The notes under the pieces were generated by a model. The model did no database searches. It was not told the origin of the DNA and saw nothing but the letters and a program-made list of their open reading frames with translations. The translations under genes and the position numbers were made by a program. Shown one piece after another: positions 15,972 to 21,929 of a stretch of 25,374 nucleotides of DNA. Within the stretch, counting starts at the first letter, position 1. Each line of letters begins with the position of its first letter. Origin of the DNA: a virus; IMG/VR virus record IMGVR_UViG_3300037325_000094, positions 1-25,374 of that record; one strand, given 5' to 3'.

Positions 15972-16157
15972 TCAAAGCCCTCCCGTGGCGTGAGAGTGCC
16001 AATGCGCTGTCGCCAGCAGCAGAGCTTCGGAGGCGGTCACCCCCAGGCCATGATGCCGAAAACTGTCGCCCCGTATGTCAGCTTGAAATAGGCGCGGGTC
16101 TGACTCTTCCCGATCCCGGTTCACCTGACGCTCCCAGACTTGGACCCTGATATTCAC
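15972..16157 (-). CDS. unknown small early protein (GTG start)
   Basis: 61 aa. The start is taken as the GTG overlapping the ParB-like gene's stop (GTGA), because AGGAGG stands 8 nt upstream of it; the longer ATG frame would overlap parB by 31 nt. Contains Arg-rich segments and a run of histidines near the C-terminus (ATAHWHSHATGG). No family recognised. Confidence 0.6.
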   Translation of the reverse strand: MNIRVQVWERQVNRDREESDPRLFQADIRGDSFRHHGLGVTASEALLLATAHWHSHATGGL

Positions 16158-16984
16158 TTCAGGGCCTCCTGGACGCGCGCCCACAGTTCGGCGGAGACAA
16201 CCAGATCGTAGACCAGTTCGTCCTCCCCGTAGGTGCCCTGGGGCACGTCGGTCGCGGCAACCAGTTCGGCCAGGAGGCCCTTATGATCGACCTTCGGCTT
16301 CTTCGGCACGGGCTTCTTCTTGGTCTTCTCGACGTGACGCGGACCGGCTTTCGCCTTGCCCTCTGCCGTGGCCCGCTCGACCGCCGCCTTGACCTTGCTG
16401 TCGATCTCCGCGCCGTCCTTGGCCTTGGCGACGATCCGCTGGACCACGGTCGCGGACACCTTGCCGGAGCGGATCAGCTTCTTGGTGGTTTCGGGGGCCT
16501 GGTTCAAGGACATGATCTGCCGAACCCGCTCGATTGTGATGCCGCCACGGGCCGCGATGTCGCGCTCCGCCCAGCCGAAGCCCACCAGCCGACCGAAGAC
16601 CTGGGATTGTTCCAGAACGGTGAAAGGCTTGCCGGAGTTCCGGGTGATCTGGGAGGCGAAGCGGTCCGCTTCGGAGGCGTGGCGCGGTTCGGTCTGGACC
16701 GGCACGGTCTTGATCTCGACGCCTTGCTCCAGCAGCAGCCGCACGGCGCGGAGGCGGCTTTCACCATTGGTCAATACGGGCTGGCCGTCCTCCATGAAAA
16801 CGGTCAGAGGCTCCAGGACGCCAACCTCCCGGATGGATTCGGCCAGCGTCTCGACGTGGCGCATGTTCTCTGGATCGCTGAAGTCGCGCGCGTTCCACGC
16901 CTCCTTCACCACGATCAAGGTGGGGTCAATTCGGAAGAGGTCTGACCGCGCTGCGGCAAGCCCCTGGATTCCTGATTTTGTCAT
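16154..16984 (-). CDS. ParB/Spo0J-like protein
   Basis: 276 aa. An N-terminal ParB/sulfiredoxin-type domain (residues ~20-115) carries the conserved NARD and LAESIREVGVLEPLTV segments and the ParB box variant NGESRLRA (73-80). A helix-turn-helix region follows (about 125-160, GWAERDIAARGGITIERVRQ), then helices and a Lys/Pro-rich linker before a compact C-terminal domain. Chromosomal ParB binds CTP through this box and slides on DNA; phage versions may partition plasmid-like prophages, act as regulators or as nucleases. No parA is visible in the window. AGAAGGA precedes the ATG in a 16-nt leader identical to that of the DUF932-like gene. A tRNA-like RNA lies in its leader. Confidence 0.85.
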   Translation of the reverse strand: MTKSGIQGLAAARSDLFRIDPTLIVVKEAWNARDFSDPENMRHVETLAESIREVGVLEPLTVFMEDGQPVLTNGESRLRAVRLLLEQGVEIKTVPVQTEPRHASEADRFASQITRNSGKPFTVLEQSQVFGRLVGFGWAERDIAARGGITIERVRQIMSLNQAPETTKKLIRSGKVSATVVQRIVAKAKDGAEIDSKVKAAVERATAEGKAKAGPRHVEKTKKKPVPKKPKVDHKGLLAELVAATDVPQGTYGEDELVYDLVVSAELWARVQEALK

Positions 16985-17011
16985 CTTCGCGTTCCTTCTC
17001 TTCTCTAAACT

Positions 17012-17140
17012 TGGTGCGAGCGGCGGGAGTCGAACCCGCAGTCCTAAGTCTTAATCGCCCTAACGGCTCGACCCTGGACCCCTCTGCGGGGGACTTGGGC
17101 CGGTCGGAACTGCCCCGACTACTTTCACCACGAAACTCGC
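17012..17140 (-). ncRNA. candidate tRNA-like RNA (about 129 nt) ending in CCA
   Basis: Read on the - strand, the 3' end has a perfect T-arm (GCGGG, loop TTCGACT, CCCGC at 17039-17023), a 7-nt acceptor strand and ACCA (to 17012). The 5' end, GCGAG (17140-17136), pairs with CTCGC (17020-17016), plus one G-U. A 5-bp hairpin with a 7-nt loop (GTCGG/CCGAC) follows the 5' strand, and AGTCC/GGACT forms a helix directly under the T-stem. No normal anticodon arm with U33 can be built and the RNA is too long for a standard tRNA. It resembles the tRNA-like domain of tmRNA, but without a tag reading frame. It lies 27 nt before parB. Alternative: a tRNA-derived attachment-site remnant. Confidence 0.5.
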
Positions 17141-17148
17141 CTGTTCCC

Positions 17149-17177
17149 TATCTAGGAAACCCGGAGTTGATTGTCAA
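17149..17177 (-). promoter_or_regulatory. sigma70-like promoter for tRNA-like RNA and parB
   Basis: On the - strand TTGACA (17177-17172), a 17-bp spacer and TAGATA (17154-17149) give a near-consensus promoter. The predicted start (about 17141-17143) falls within 1-3 nt of the first base of the tRNA-like RNA. The -35 box lies inside an inverted repeat AGTTGA-TTG-TCAACT (17165-17179), a possible operator. It sits directly after the stop of the 50-aa membrane-protein gene. Confidence 0.72.
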
Positions 17178-17330
17178 CTACCAGTAGATCGAAGAAAACA
17201 GTTTGTAGAGGCAGTAGATGCCCAGGTAGAAGAACGCGCTGGCGACGGTGGCGTAGAAGAGGCCCAGGAAAAACCGTTCGCCTTCGCTTTCACCCTCCGG
17301 GTCGCGGGGTTCGTGCGGATCGTCAACCAT
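17178..17330 (-). CDS. 50-aa membrane protein
   Basis: A 50-codon frame: an acidic N-terminus (VDDPHEPRDPEGESEGER), then a hydrophobic aromatic-rich segment FFLGLFYATVASAFFYLGIY and a short tail KLFSSIYW. AGGAGG stands 5 nt before the ATG, and the start overlaps the upstream stop (ATGGTTGA). One, perhaps two, membrane helices. Function unknown; small acidic membrane proteins in early arms may act in superinfection exclusion or membrane interference. Confidence 0.72.
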   Translation of the reverse strand: MVDDPHEPRDPEGESEGERFFLGLFYATVASAFFYLGIYCLYKLFSSIYW

Positions 17331-18024
17331 TGTCGCCTCCTACAAGCCGGTTCAGTTTTGCCGTCAGTCCCAGGAAGTTTGCGGTGTCCCGCAGGTGCTC
17401 GATCTGTTCCGGCCACCCGAAGCCCTCCAGGACAGAGGGGTTCCGGGTCGAAACGTAAAGCACCGGCTCCAGCTTGTCGCAGAAGTCCAGCAGCGCCAGT
17501 TCCTCCCCCGTCAGTTCTTCACTCGGATCGAACCCCATGATCTTGATCCGGCTCTTGTGCTCGATTACTTCGAGCATCCTGGCGAACTCCGGGTTCGCGC
17601 GTTTGAACGGGCCGGGGGCGTCGAACTCTTCCCCGATGTCGTGGCATTGCGCCGCGATCAGGAGGTTACGGGACGGGGCTTCGGAGAAGAACAAGACCAG
17701 GGTCACCACGCCCCAGGTGTGGTCGGCGTTCGACTGGCCGGTCCAGTTCAGTTCAGGGTTCCCGTGGTAGCGGAACAACTTGCCGCGCCGGTAGGCTTCC
17801 AGCCCGTCCATGCCGGACGTGTCCGGCTCTGCCCTTTGGTCCGGGTCGGTCCCCAGCAGCGTCAGGAACTCCCGGCGCTTGGCGACGGGAACGTCCAGGG
17901 TCTTCTTGCACCGGAAGGTCACAAGCGCGCTTTTCAGGGCGCTAAGGTTCAAGCCCACCTTGTCGTGGACCAGGATCGCGGAGACGGCATCCAGGAACTT
18001 CTGGGTTTCAAGGTCATGGGTCAT
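17323..18024 (-). CDS. HD-domain phosphohydrolase (YfbR-like 5'-nucleotidase type)
   Basis: 233 aa from the ATG overlapping the previous stop (ATGA). The HD metal-binding pattern is intact: H102 (in DHTWGVVTLVLFF), H128-D129 (AAQCHDIGEEF) and D183 (LDFCDKLEPVLYV), in the order and spacing of the YfbR family of deoxynucleoside 5'-monophosphatases. A ~90-residue N-terminal extension is not part of that domain. Expected role: shaping the nucleotide pool, as in many phages. An (p)ppGpp- or cyclic-nucleotide-acting HD enzyme cannot be excluded from the motifs alone. Confidence 0.82.
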   Translation of the reverse strand: MTHDLETQKFLDAVSAILVHDKVGLNLSALKSALVTFRCKKTLDVPVAKRREFLTLLGTDPDQRAEPDTSGMDGLEAYRRGKLFRYHGNPELNWTGQSNADHTWGVVTLVLFFSEAPSRNLLIAAQCHDIGEEFDAPGPFKRANPEFARMLEVIEHKSRIKIMGFDPSEELTGEELALLDFCDKLEPVLYVSTRNPSVLEGFGWPEQIEHLRDTANFLGLTAKLNRLVGGDNG

Positions 18025-18245
18025 TGGACTGTCGCCACCGCGTTCGCCGCCGTCAGCAGCGCCACGATCTCCTGGTGGGTGACCGGGTGCATCCAGACCG
18101 TCGTGCCGTCGGGAAGTTCGGTGCCGAGACCGCTGTCTGGGTCGCAAAGGCGGATGGTGTAGTCGGGGTAGACCACGATAGCGGCACCCTGGGGCACCTG
18201 GGGGTTCATGCCGACGCGGACGGGGTTCTTGATCTCTGGGGTCAT
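18021..18245 (-). CDS. unknown small early protein
   Basis: 74 aa. The true start is taken as the ATG overlapping the upstream stop (ATGA), much shorter than the longest open frame. The segment AAIVVYPDYTIRLCDPDSGL and a short helical C-terminus (HQEIVALLTAANAVATV) are the main features. It is followed by the HD hydrolase with a further ATGA overlap. No family recognised. Confidence 0.65.
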   Translation of the reverse strand: MTPEIKNPVRVGMNPQVPQGAAIVVYPDYTIRLCDPDSGLGTELPDGTTVWMHPVTHQEIVALLTAANAVATVQ

Positions 18246-18532
18246 GGGTTCCTCAAATCTTGCTGGATCAGGGTGCGGATGCGACCGGGGATAGTCTGGC
18301 CGACGCGGAGGGCCTTCTTCCGCAGCAGCGCGTATTCGTCTTCGTGGATGCCGACGCGGACCTTGACTTTCAGGCTCCCCGTCCGGCGTGGTTCCAGCTT
18401 CAGGGCGCGGCGCTGGTTCTTCACGGCGCTTTCGCTTTTGCCCAGGTCTTGCGCGATCTCCGAAACCGTTTTGCGCTCGCCCCAGAGCTTCGTCATCTGG
18501 GCCTTCTCTTCGTCGGTCCATCGGGTGTTCAT
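18242..18532 (-). CDS. small DNA-binding protein with GcrA-like helix-turn-helix
   Basis: 96 aa from the ATG at 18532; a TTG at 18598 would add 22 low-complexity residues and overlaps the upstream stop, so it is an alternative. Residues 5-45 (RWTDEEKAQMTKLWGERKTV, then SEIAQDLGKSESAVKNQRRA) follow the pattern of the GcrA N-terminal helix-turn-helix (W-T-D-E, L-W-x-E, I-A-x-x-L-G, AV). The C-terminal half (VRVGIHEDEYALLRKKALRV, later IPGRIRTLIQQDL) looks like a ribbon-helix-helix. GcrA proper is about 170 aa and has a sigma70-binding C-terminus, absent here. Myb/resolvase-like domains share part of the pattern, so the GcrA link is moderate. Confidence 0.72.
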   Translation of the reverse strand: MNTRWTDEEKAQMTKLWGERKTVSEIAQDLGKSESAVKNQRRALKLEPRRTGSLKVKVRVGIHEDEYALLRKKALRVGQTIPGRIRTLIQQDLRNP

Positions 18533-18594
18533 CTGTTCCGCCTTGCGTGTCGTGGGGGATCGAGAGGTTACCGTAGTCCGATCTGGGGGGACGT

Positions 18595-18813
18595 TCAAGA
18601 CCCCCGGCAGCAGGGACAGGTGTATTTCCCCCGCTTCTCCGTCCAGCCTTGGCGCATGGCCTTCTTGTGCATCACTTGGTCCGGCAGGGTTCCTGGCCCG
18701 TTCGGGGCGCGGATCGAGAGAGCGGACCCGCAGTCGCAGCAGGGGATCGACGTGACCCGGACCGGGTGCCCTCCGATGACTTGGACTTCGCGCTGGGCGG
18801 TGGCGTAGGTCAT
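18595..18813 (-). CDS. small zinc-binding protein
   Basis: 72 aa from an ATG with AAGGGG upstream, overlapping the preceding stop (ATGA). Cysteines occur as CCDC in the first half and CPCC near the end, separated by ~37 residues: a zinc-ribbon pattern. The basic segment between (MHKKAMRQGWTEKRGKY) may bind nucleic acid. Function unknown. Confidence 0.72.
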   Translation of the reverse strand: MTYATAQREVQVIGGHPVRVTSIPCCDCGSALSIRAPNGPGTLPDQVMHKKAMRQGWTEKRGKYTCPCCRGS

Positions 18814-18959
18814 AGTCGTCCCCTTGTGTCCAGGTGTTCCACTAGCAGGGCCAGGGTGAGCGTGGCGATGATCTGCCACAGTGCCGCGTCCAGCCCGACG
18901 ACTTCTGCCACAACCGCGACGATCCCCGTCACGGCAAAGGCTCGCAGGACTTTGTTCAT
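18810..18959 (-). CDS. 49-aa membrane protein
   Basis: 49 aa: MNKVLRAF, then two short hydrophobic segments (VTGIVAVVAEVVGLDAAL and WQIIATLTLALLVEHL). The ATG overlaps the upstream stop (ATGA); upstream in-frame codons belong to the previous gene's coding region and are not favoured. It could be a small antiholin-like or membrane-interference peptide; no evidence decides. Confidence 0.66.
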   Translation of the reverse strand: MNKVLRAFAVTGIVAVVAEVVGLDAALWQIIATLTLALLVEHLDTRGRL

Positions 18960-19213
18960 ATCGGCTCCCGTTGTGCCCAGCGACGCACTTTTGAAGTTCT
19001 GGTTTCCGGATCGAAGGCTTTCAGGTGGTGTTCGTCCCACGGCAAGAGCCGGAGCCGCGCGCCGCTGGGGTGCTGAACGACGATCCGTTCATCCGGCAGG
19101 ACCTCCAAGACGCGGACCGGCTTGCCGTGGTTTTCGGTGGCGATGCCGGTGCCGCGATCCACGGCTCCCAGGAACAGCACGTCGAACCGTTTCGGTGCCC
19201 TTGCATTAGACAT
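18956..19213 (-). CDS. unknown small early protein, basic
   Basis: 85 aa, beta-rich and basic (RFDVLFLGAVDRGTGIATEN, PVRVLEVLPDERIVVQHPSG). The ATG is preceded by GGGAG with 9-nt spacing; a GTG one codon earlier is possible. The pattern recalls small SH3-like or KOW-like beta barrels, but no family is assigned. It overlaps the end of the preceding gene. Confidence 0.66.
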   Translation of the reverse strand: MSNARAPKRFDVLFLGAVDRGTGIATENHGKPVRVLEVLPDERIVVQHPSGARLRLLPWDEHHLKAFDPETRTSKVRRWAQREPI

Positions 19214-19412
19214 CACCCAGCACTCCCAGGGTCCACGGGGCCACGGCTCGACGCAACGACGACTCGAACGTCTCGCCGGGGCTGTAGGTCAGCGTGATCG
19301 GCATGACGCTGGACAGGGGCAGTTCCGCGCCGGAGCAAGAGCGGAGAACCAAGTTCGAGAGGGGGACGTGGGCCAGGTCCTTTGAAGGCCCCGCCAGAGT
19401 GGAATCTAACAT
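19206..19412 (-). CDS. 68-aa ORF within the 3' part of a longer ORF; separate gene or frameshift product
   Basis: The frame begins ATG at 19412 with AAGGA 8-9 nt upstream and has balanced amino-acid use (SNLVLRSCSGAELPLSSVMP, TLTYSPGETFESSLRRAVAP). It runs out of phase inside the longer ORF 19213-19614. Where they overlap, the longer frame is Arg/Pro/Gly-rich in the manner of a shadow, so this frame is the more credible one there. Its stop overlaps the next start. Either an overlapping gene, or the true C-terminus of the longer gene reached by frameshift. Confidence 0.6.
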   Translation of the reverse strand: MLDSTLAGPSKDLAHVPLSNLVLRSCSGAELPLSSVMPITLTYSPGETFESSLRRAVAPWTLGVLGDV

Positions 19413-19614
19413 CACGAATATCCTTGAATATCTTGGTGAACATCTGGGGCAAGATGACTTCGGTCAGCATGTCCCGGAGGAACCGCGCGCAAAGCTCTTT
19501 GGCACGGGTGGGTCGGAGCGCCCCGTGGCGCTCCAGATCGTCAACCATCGCCTGCATGTCCCCGGTCCGGGGCTTTGGTCGATCATTGAACCAGTCCGGG
19601 GGCAGGAGCGCCAT
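19213..19614 (-). CDS. unknown early protein, credible to about 19412 only
   Basis: The first ~67 residues look genuine: ALLPPDWFNDRPKPRTGDMQ, MVDDLERHGALRPTRAKEL and FLRDMLTEVILPQMFTKIF. The remaining ~66 are low-quality (RRGTAPVQRHADHADLQPRR), and another frame there (19206-19412) looks coding. The ATG comes 1 nt after the upstream stop. Options are a real long overlap, a frameshift near 19412-19420 joining the two frames into a ~135-aa protein, or a single-base assembly error. No classical slippery heptamer is visible at the junction. Confidence 0.5.
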   Translation of the reverse strand: MALLPPDWFNDRPKPRTGDMQAMVDDLERHGALRPTRAKELCARFLRDMLTEVILPQMFTKIFKDIRDVRFHSGGAFKGPGPRPPLELGSPLLLRRGTAPVQRHADHADLQPRRDVRVVVASSRGPVDPGSAG

Positions 19615-19615
19615 G

Positions 19616-19906
19616 TCAGGCCGTCCGCAGGAGCTTGGCCCGCAGGCGTTCCTTCTGGCGGCGAACCTGGCGGGAGTCGGCGTCGTCCGGGGTCAACTCC
19701 ATCGGCTTCGCACGACGCCCCAGCTTCATCCAGCGACGGTCGGAGTTCGTCTCCCGCTTGTAGTGAGGGTTCGGGGAGGTCTTGCGTTCGTAGCCCTCTG
19801 GCGGCGCGCTGGGGCGCTTGGGCGTCAGGGGGGCCGACGACGGGGTGGAACCCATGCCGCCGATGATAAGGGACGCCAGAGCGCCAAAGAAGCCTGTCTT
19901 GTTCAT
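19616..19906 (-). CDS. small basic protein with hydrophobic N-terminus
   Basis: 96 aa. MNKTGFFGALASLIIGGMGS could be a signal sequence or membrane anchor; the rest is Arg/Lys/Pro-rich (RRQKERLRAKLLRTA at the end). A strong ribosome site (AAGGAG) stands 8-9 nt before the ATG. No lipobox cysteine is present. Function unknown; the basic tail may bind DNA or membrane lipids. Confidence 0.68.
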   Translation of the reverse strand: MNKTGFFGALASLIIGGMGSTPSSAPLTPKRPSAPPEGYERKTSPNPHYKRETNSDRRWMKLGRRAKPMELTPDDADSRQVRRQKERLRAKLLRTA

Positions 19907-19920
19907 GGTGGTGTTCTCCT

Positions 19921-20139
19921 TCAGAACAGTTTCGCTACGGGGGCCAGCAGGAGGCCCAGAGAGATCAGGATCAGCAGGCCGTGGCCCAGCCCGCCGAGGA
20001 TGTCAGAGACGGCCCGTCGGAGGGGCGTCTGGGCCGCTCTGCGGGCCGCGTAGTAGCGGTTCCACGCCGGGGCGGTGTTCCACTTGCCGTAGGCGTCTTG
20101 GGCCTGGGCTGCGGCCTTCAGGGCGGCGGGATCGGTCAA
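19921..20139 (-). CDS. small tail-anchored membrane protein
   Basis: 72 aa from a TTG start overlapping the upstream stop (TTGA), with GGAG about 10 nt before it. The N-terminal half is helical and basic (YYAARRAAQTPLRRAVSD); the C-terminus is a membrane helix (GLLILISLGLLLAPVAKLF). Function unknown. Confidence 0.65.
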   Translation of the reverse strand: MTDPAALKAAAQAQDAYGKWNTAPAWNRYYAARRAAQTPLRRAVSDILGGLGHGLLILISLGLLLAPVAKLF

Positions 20140-20414
20140 CCCAGGAACTCCAGGTCCTCTTCCGCGATCCCGGCCCCGGTCAGGGCTTGCGTGATCGCCT
20201 CCTTTGTGGGGAAGCCGCATGTCGAGAAGATGTCGTCCCCGTCTTGGGAAAGGACCATAGCGGTCCAGCCCTTGAAGTGGGGAAGCTCTTCGGAGTCGGA
20301 AGGCGGGTCGATCTGGGCGTAGCAGTTCCCAGGGTCCGCGTCCTTCTTCTCGAAGACCTCCACCATTTCCGCTTGCGTGGCGGGGATAAGGTCCCCGAAG
20401 TGGTTCGTCTGCAT
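20136..20414 (-). CDS. small acidic early protein, unknown
   Basis: 92 aa, acidic, alpha/beta (IPATQAEMVEVFEKKDADPG, WTAMVLSQDGDDIFST, KEAITQALTGAGIAEEDLEF). AAAGGAT lies 6 nt before the ATG. The sequence reads like a soluble globular protein, but I recognise no family. Acidic small early proteins often mimic DNA or bind host factors; not demonstrated here. Confidence 0.7.
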   Translation of the reverse strand: MQTNHFGDLIPATQAEMVEVFEKKDADPGNCYAQIDPPSDSEELPHFKGWTAMVLSQDGDDIFSTCGFPTKEAITQALTGAGIAEEDLEFLG

Positions 20415-20418
20415 CGCG

Positions 20419-20637
20419 CTATCCTTTCAGCGGTTGCCCTACGGGGCAGGGGTGGTTTCGTTCGTTCCGGTAGATCGCGTTGGTGTTCTTGATCGTCATC
20501 TTGCCGTCGGGGTATCGGAACGATTGGGGAGGAACGGCGAAGGTCTTAGTCCAGGTGCAGCGGCCTTGGCCTGTCGGGGATAGCCGGTCCGTCTTAGTCC
20601 GTTCCCAGACGGCGAACTTACATTGGGCGCATTGCAT
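20419..20637 (-). CDS. small cysteine-rich, probably zinc-binding protein
   Basis: 72 aa. Cysteines at CAQC (residues 3-6), in GRCTW and in HPCPVG could bind one zinc ion. GGAGG lies 6 nt before the ATG. Phage proteins of this type (MQCAQCKFAVWERT) are frequent but uncharacterised. Confidence 0.72.
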   Translation of the reverse strand: MQCAQCKFAVWERTKTDRLSPTGQGRCTWTKTFAVPPQSFRYPDGKMTIKNTNAIYRNERNHPCPVGQPLKG

Positions 20638-20664
20638 CGTGGCCTCCGCTTAGGTTTCCGGTGG

Positions 20665-20688
20665 CCCCAGGAGCCGAAGCCCCTGGGG
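20665..20688 (-). terminator. GC-rich hairpin after the DUF932-like gene
   Basis: CCCCAGG (20665-20671) and CCTGGGG (20682-20688) form a 7-bp stem with a 10-nt loop. It lies between the stop of the DUF932-like gene (20697) and the start of the next gene (20637). No U-tract follows on the - strand, so it may attenuate or mark processing rather than end transcription. Confidence 0.4.
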
Positions 20689-20696
20689 TCGATTCG

Positions 20697-21815
20697 TCAG
20701 AGGGCCAGGTCCAGGAGGGAGCCGCCAGCCCGCTCCAGATCGACGCGGGAGTCGTTGTGGGGCATTTCCCGCGCGACGGCGGTCACGGCCACGGTAGCGT
20801 CCCAGATCGTTTCGATGGGCCGACCTTCTTCGCGCATGTGGACATCCTGGAAGATGTTCGCCTGACGGGCGCTGAAGCGGTTCGCCAGGAATTCATCCAC
20901 CTTGTCGAGCTTCTTGGCTTGCGCGGCCTGGATCGCCCGTTCGATGGGCTGGGCGCTCGACGCCGCATACTCCAGCATGACCGGCGTGATGTCGTCGGCC
21001 CAGCGATCCGGCGCGCTGATGGTGTGGCGGATGCGGCGTTCGGTGTATTCCGACACGCCCCAGACGATCCGGTTCATGCAAACGAAGTCGAACAGGAAGA
21101 ACGCCACGCCGACCGACTTGGACCCGACCTCCGAGTTCCAGACGAAGAACCCACGGGCCAGAGAACCCGACTTTCCGTCGCGCCGGTTCGGCACTTCGAG
21201 CCGGTTCTTTTCGTCGGCCAGGAAGACGAACATATCGCGGTCGCTGCCGTAGAGGGTGGTGTTGTGCTTGCCGATTGCAACCTCTTTGCCGAACTCGCCG
21301 GGGATGCGGAAGTCGCCGGTCCGGCCATCCCCGAAGCGCCGCATCAACTCGGACGTGATGTCCCCGTTCCAGATGCGGCCATAGTTCGGGCCGGTCGCGG
21401 CCCGCAGGCTGGGCAGTTCAGAGTCGCTCACGTTTTGGGTCAGCAGGACTCCCACGTCCTCTGCATTGCGTTCATACCGCATCCCGTAGTTCAGGCAGTC
21501 GGCAGCGATGGGCGCGGGCAGCTTCCGCATGTAGCCCGCAGGGGCACCGGCAAGCTGGGAGACCTGGCCGAACGACCAGTGGGTCATCGTGGCGGCTTCA
21601 CCGTCGGGGCCAACCGCTTCCAGACCGTTGCGCGGATCGGCTTCGGAGGGGCGGAACTGGAGGCGGTGGGAGGACACGGCCTTCGCATGGCTGCGGTCTT
21701 GGATCGCGCGGAAGTGGGCGTCCATCGACGGGAGGTCCAGGAACCGTTGATCGTCAGGGCGGGAGGCCCATTCGCGGGAGCATTGGGTCAGGATACCGGG
21801 GTTATCAAGTGGCAT
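20697..21815 (-). CDS. DUF932 / phage-plasmid-like protein
   Basis: 372 aa from the ATG at 21815, with AGAAGGA upstream. The family pattern is clear: QNVSDSELPSLRAATGPNYG, then SDRDMFVFLADEKNRLEVPN, and RGFFVWNSEVGSKSVGVAFF with DFVCMNRIVWGV. DUF932 proteins are widespread in phages and plasmids; their biochemical role is not established, though they often lie near early replication or recombination genes. It is the first gene after a promoter (21868-21896) and so probably one of the first early proteins. The C-terminal third is helical and includes a long amphipathic segment. Confidence 0.86.
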   Translation of the reverse strand: MPLDNPGILTQCSREWASRPDDQRFLDLPSMDAHFRAIQDRSHAKAVSSHRLQFRPSEADPRNGLEAVGPDGEAATMTHWSFGQVSQLAGAPAGYMRKLPAPIAADCLNYGMRYERNAEDVGVLLTQNVSDSELPSLRAATGPNYGRIWNGDITSELMRRFGDGRTGDFRIPGEFGKEVAIGKHNTTLYGSDRDMFVFLADEKNRLEVPNRRDGKSGSLARGFFVWNSEVGSKSVGVAFFLFDFVCMNRIVWGVSEYTERRIRHTISAPDRWADDITPVMLEYAASSAQPIERAIQAAQAKKLDKVDEFLANRFSARQANIFQDVHMREEGRPIETIWDATVAVTAVAREMPHNDSRVDLERAGGSLLDLAL

Positions 21816-21867
21816 ATCGCGTTCCTTCTCTTGGGCTGGGAGGACGATGGTGTCCGTCTCGACACCC

Positions 21868-21896
21868 AAGATAGTCAACTGTCTGTTGATTGGCAA
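21868..21896 (-). promoter_or_regulatory. promoter for the DUF932-like gene and early operon
   Basis: On the - strand TTGCCA (21896-21891), 17 bp and TATCTT (21873-21868). The spacer holds an inverted repeat TCAAC-N5-GTTGA (21875-21889) whose AGTCAACT half also occurs at the other two early promoters. The bases after TTGCCA match those after TTGACA at 17177 (TTG-A/C-CAATCAAC). Confidence 0.62.
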
Positions 21897-21929
21897 GGGG
21901 GTGCCTCAATTTATTTTTGAGGGGGAGTC

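Noticed and set aside
17012-17140. Canonical tRNA gene
   Set aside because: T-arm and CCA are perfect, but no 5+7+5 anticodon arm with U33 could be built and the length is 129 nt; kept as a tRNA-like ncRNA instead.
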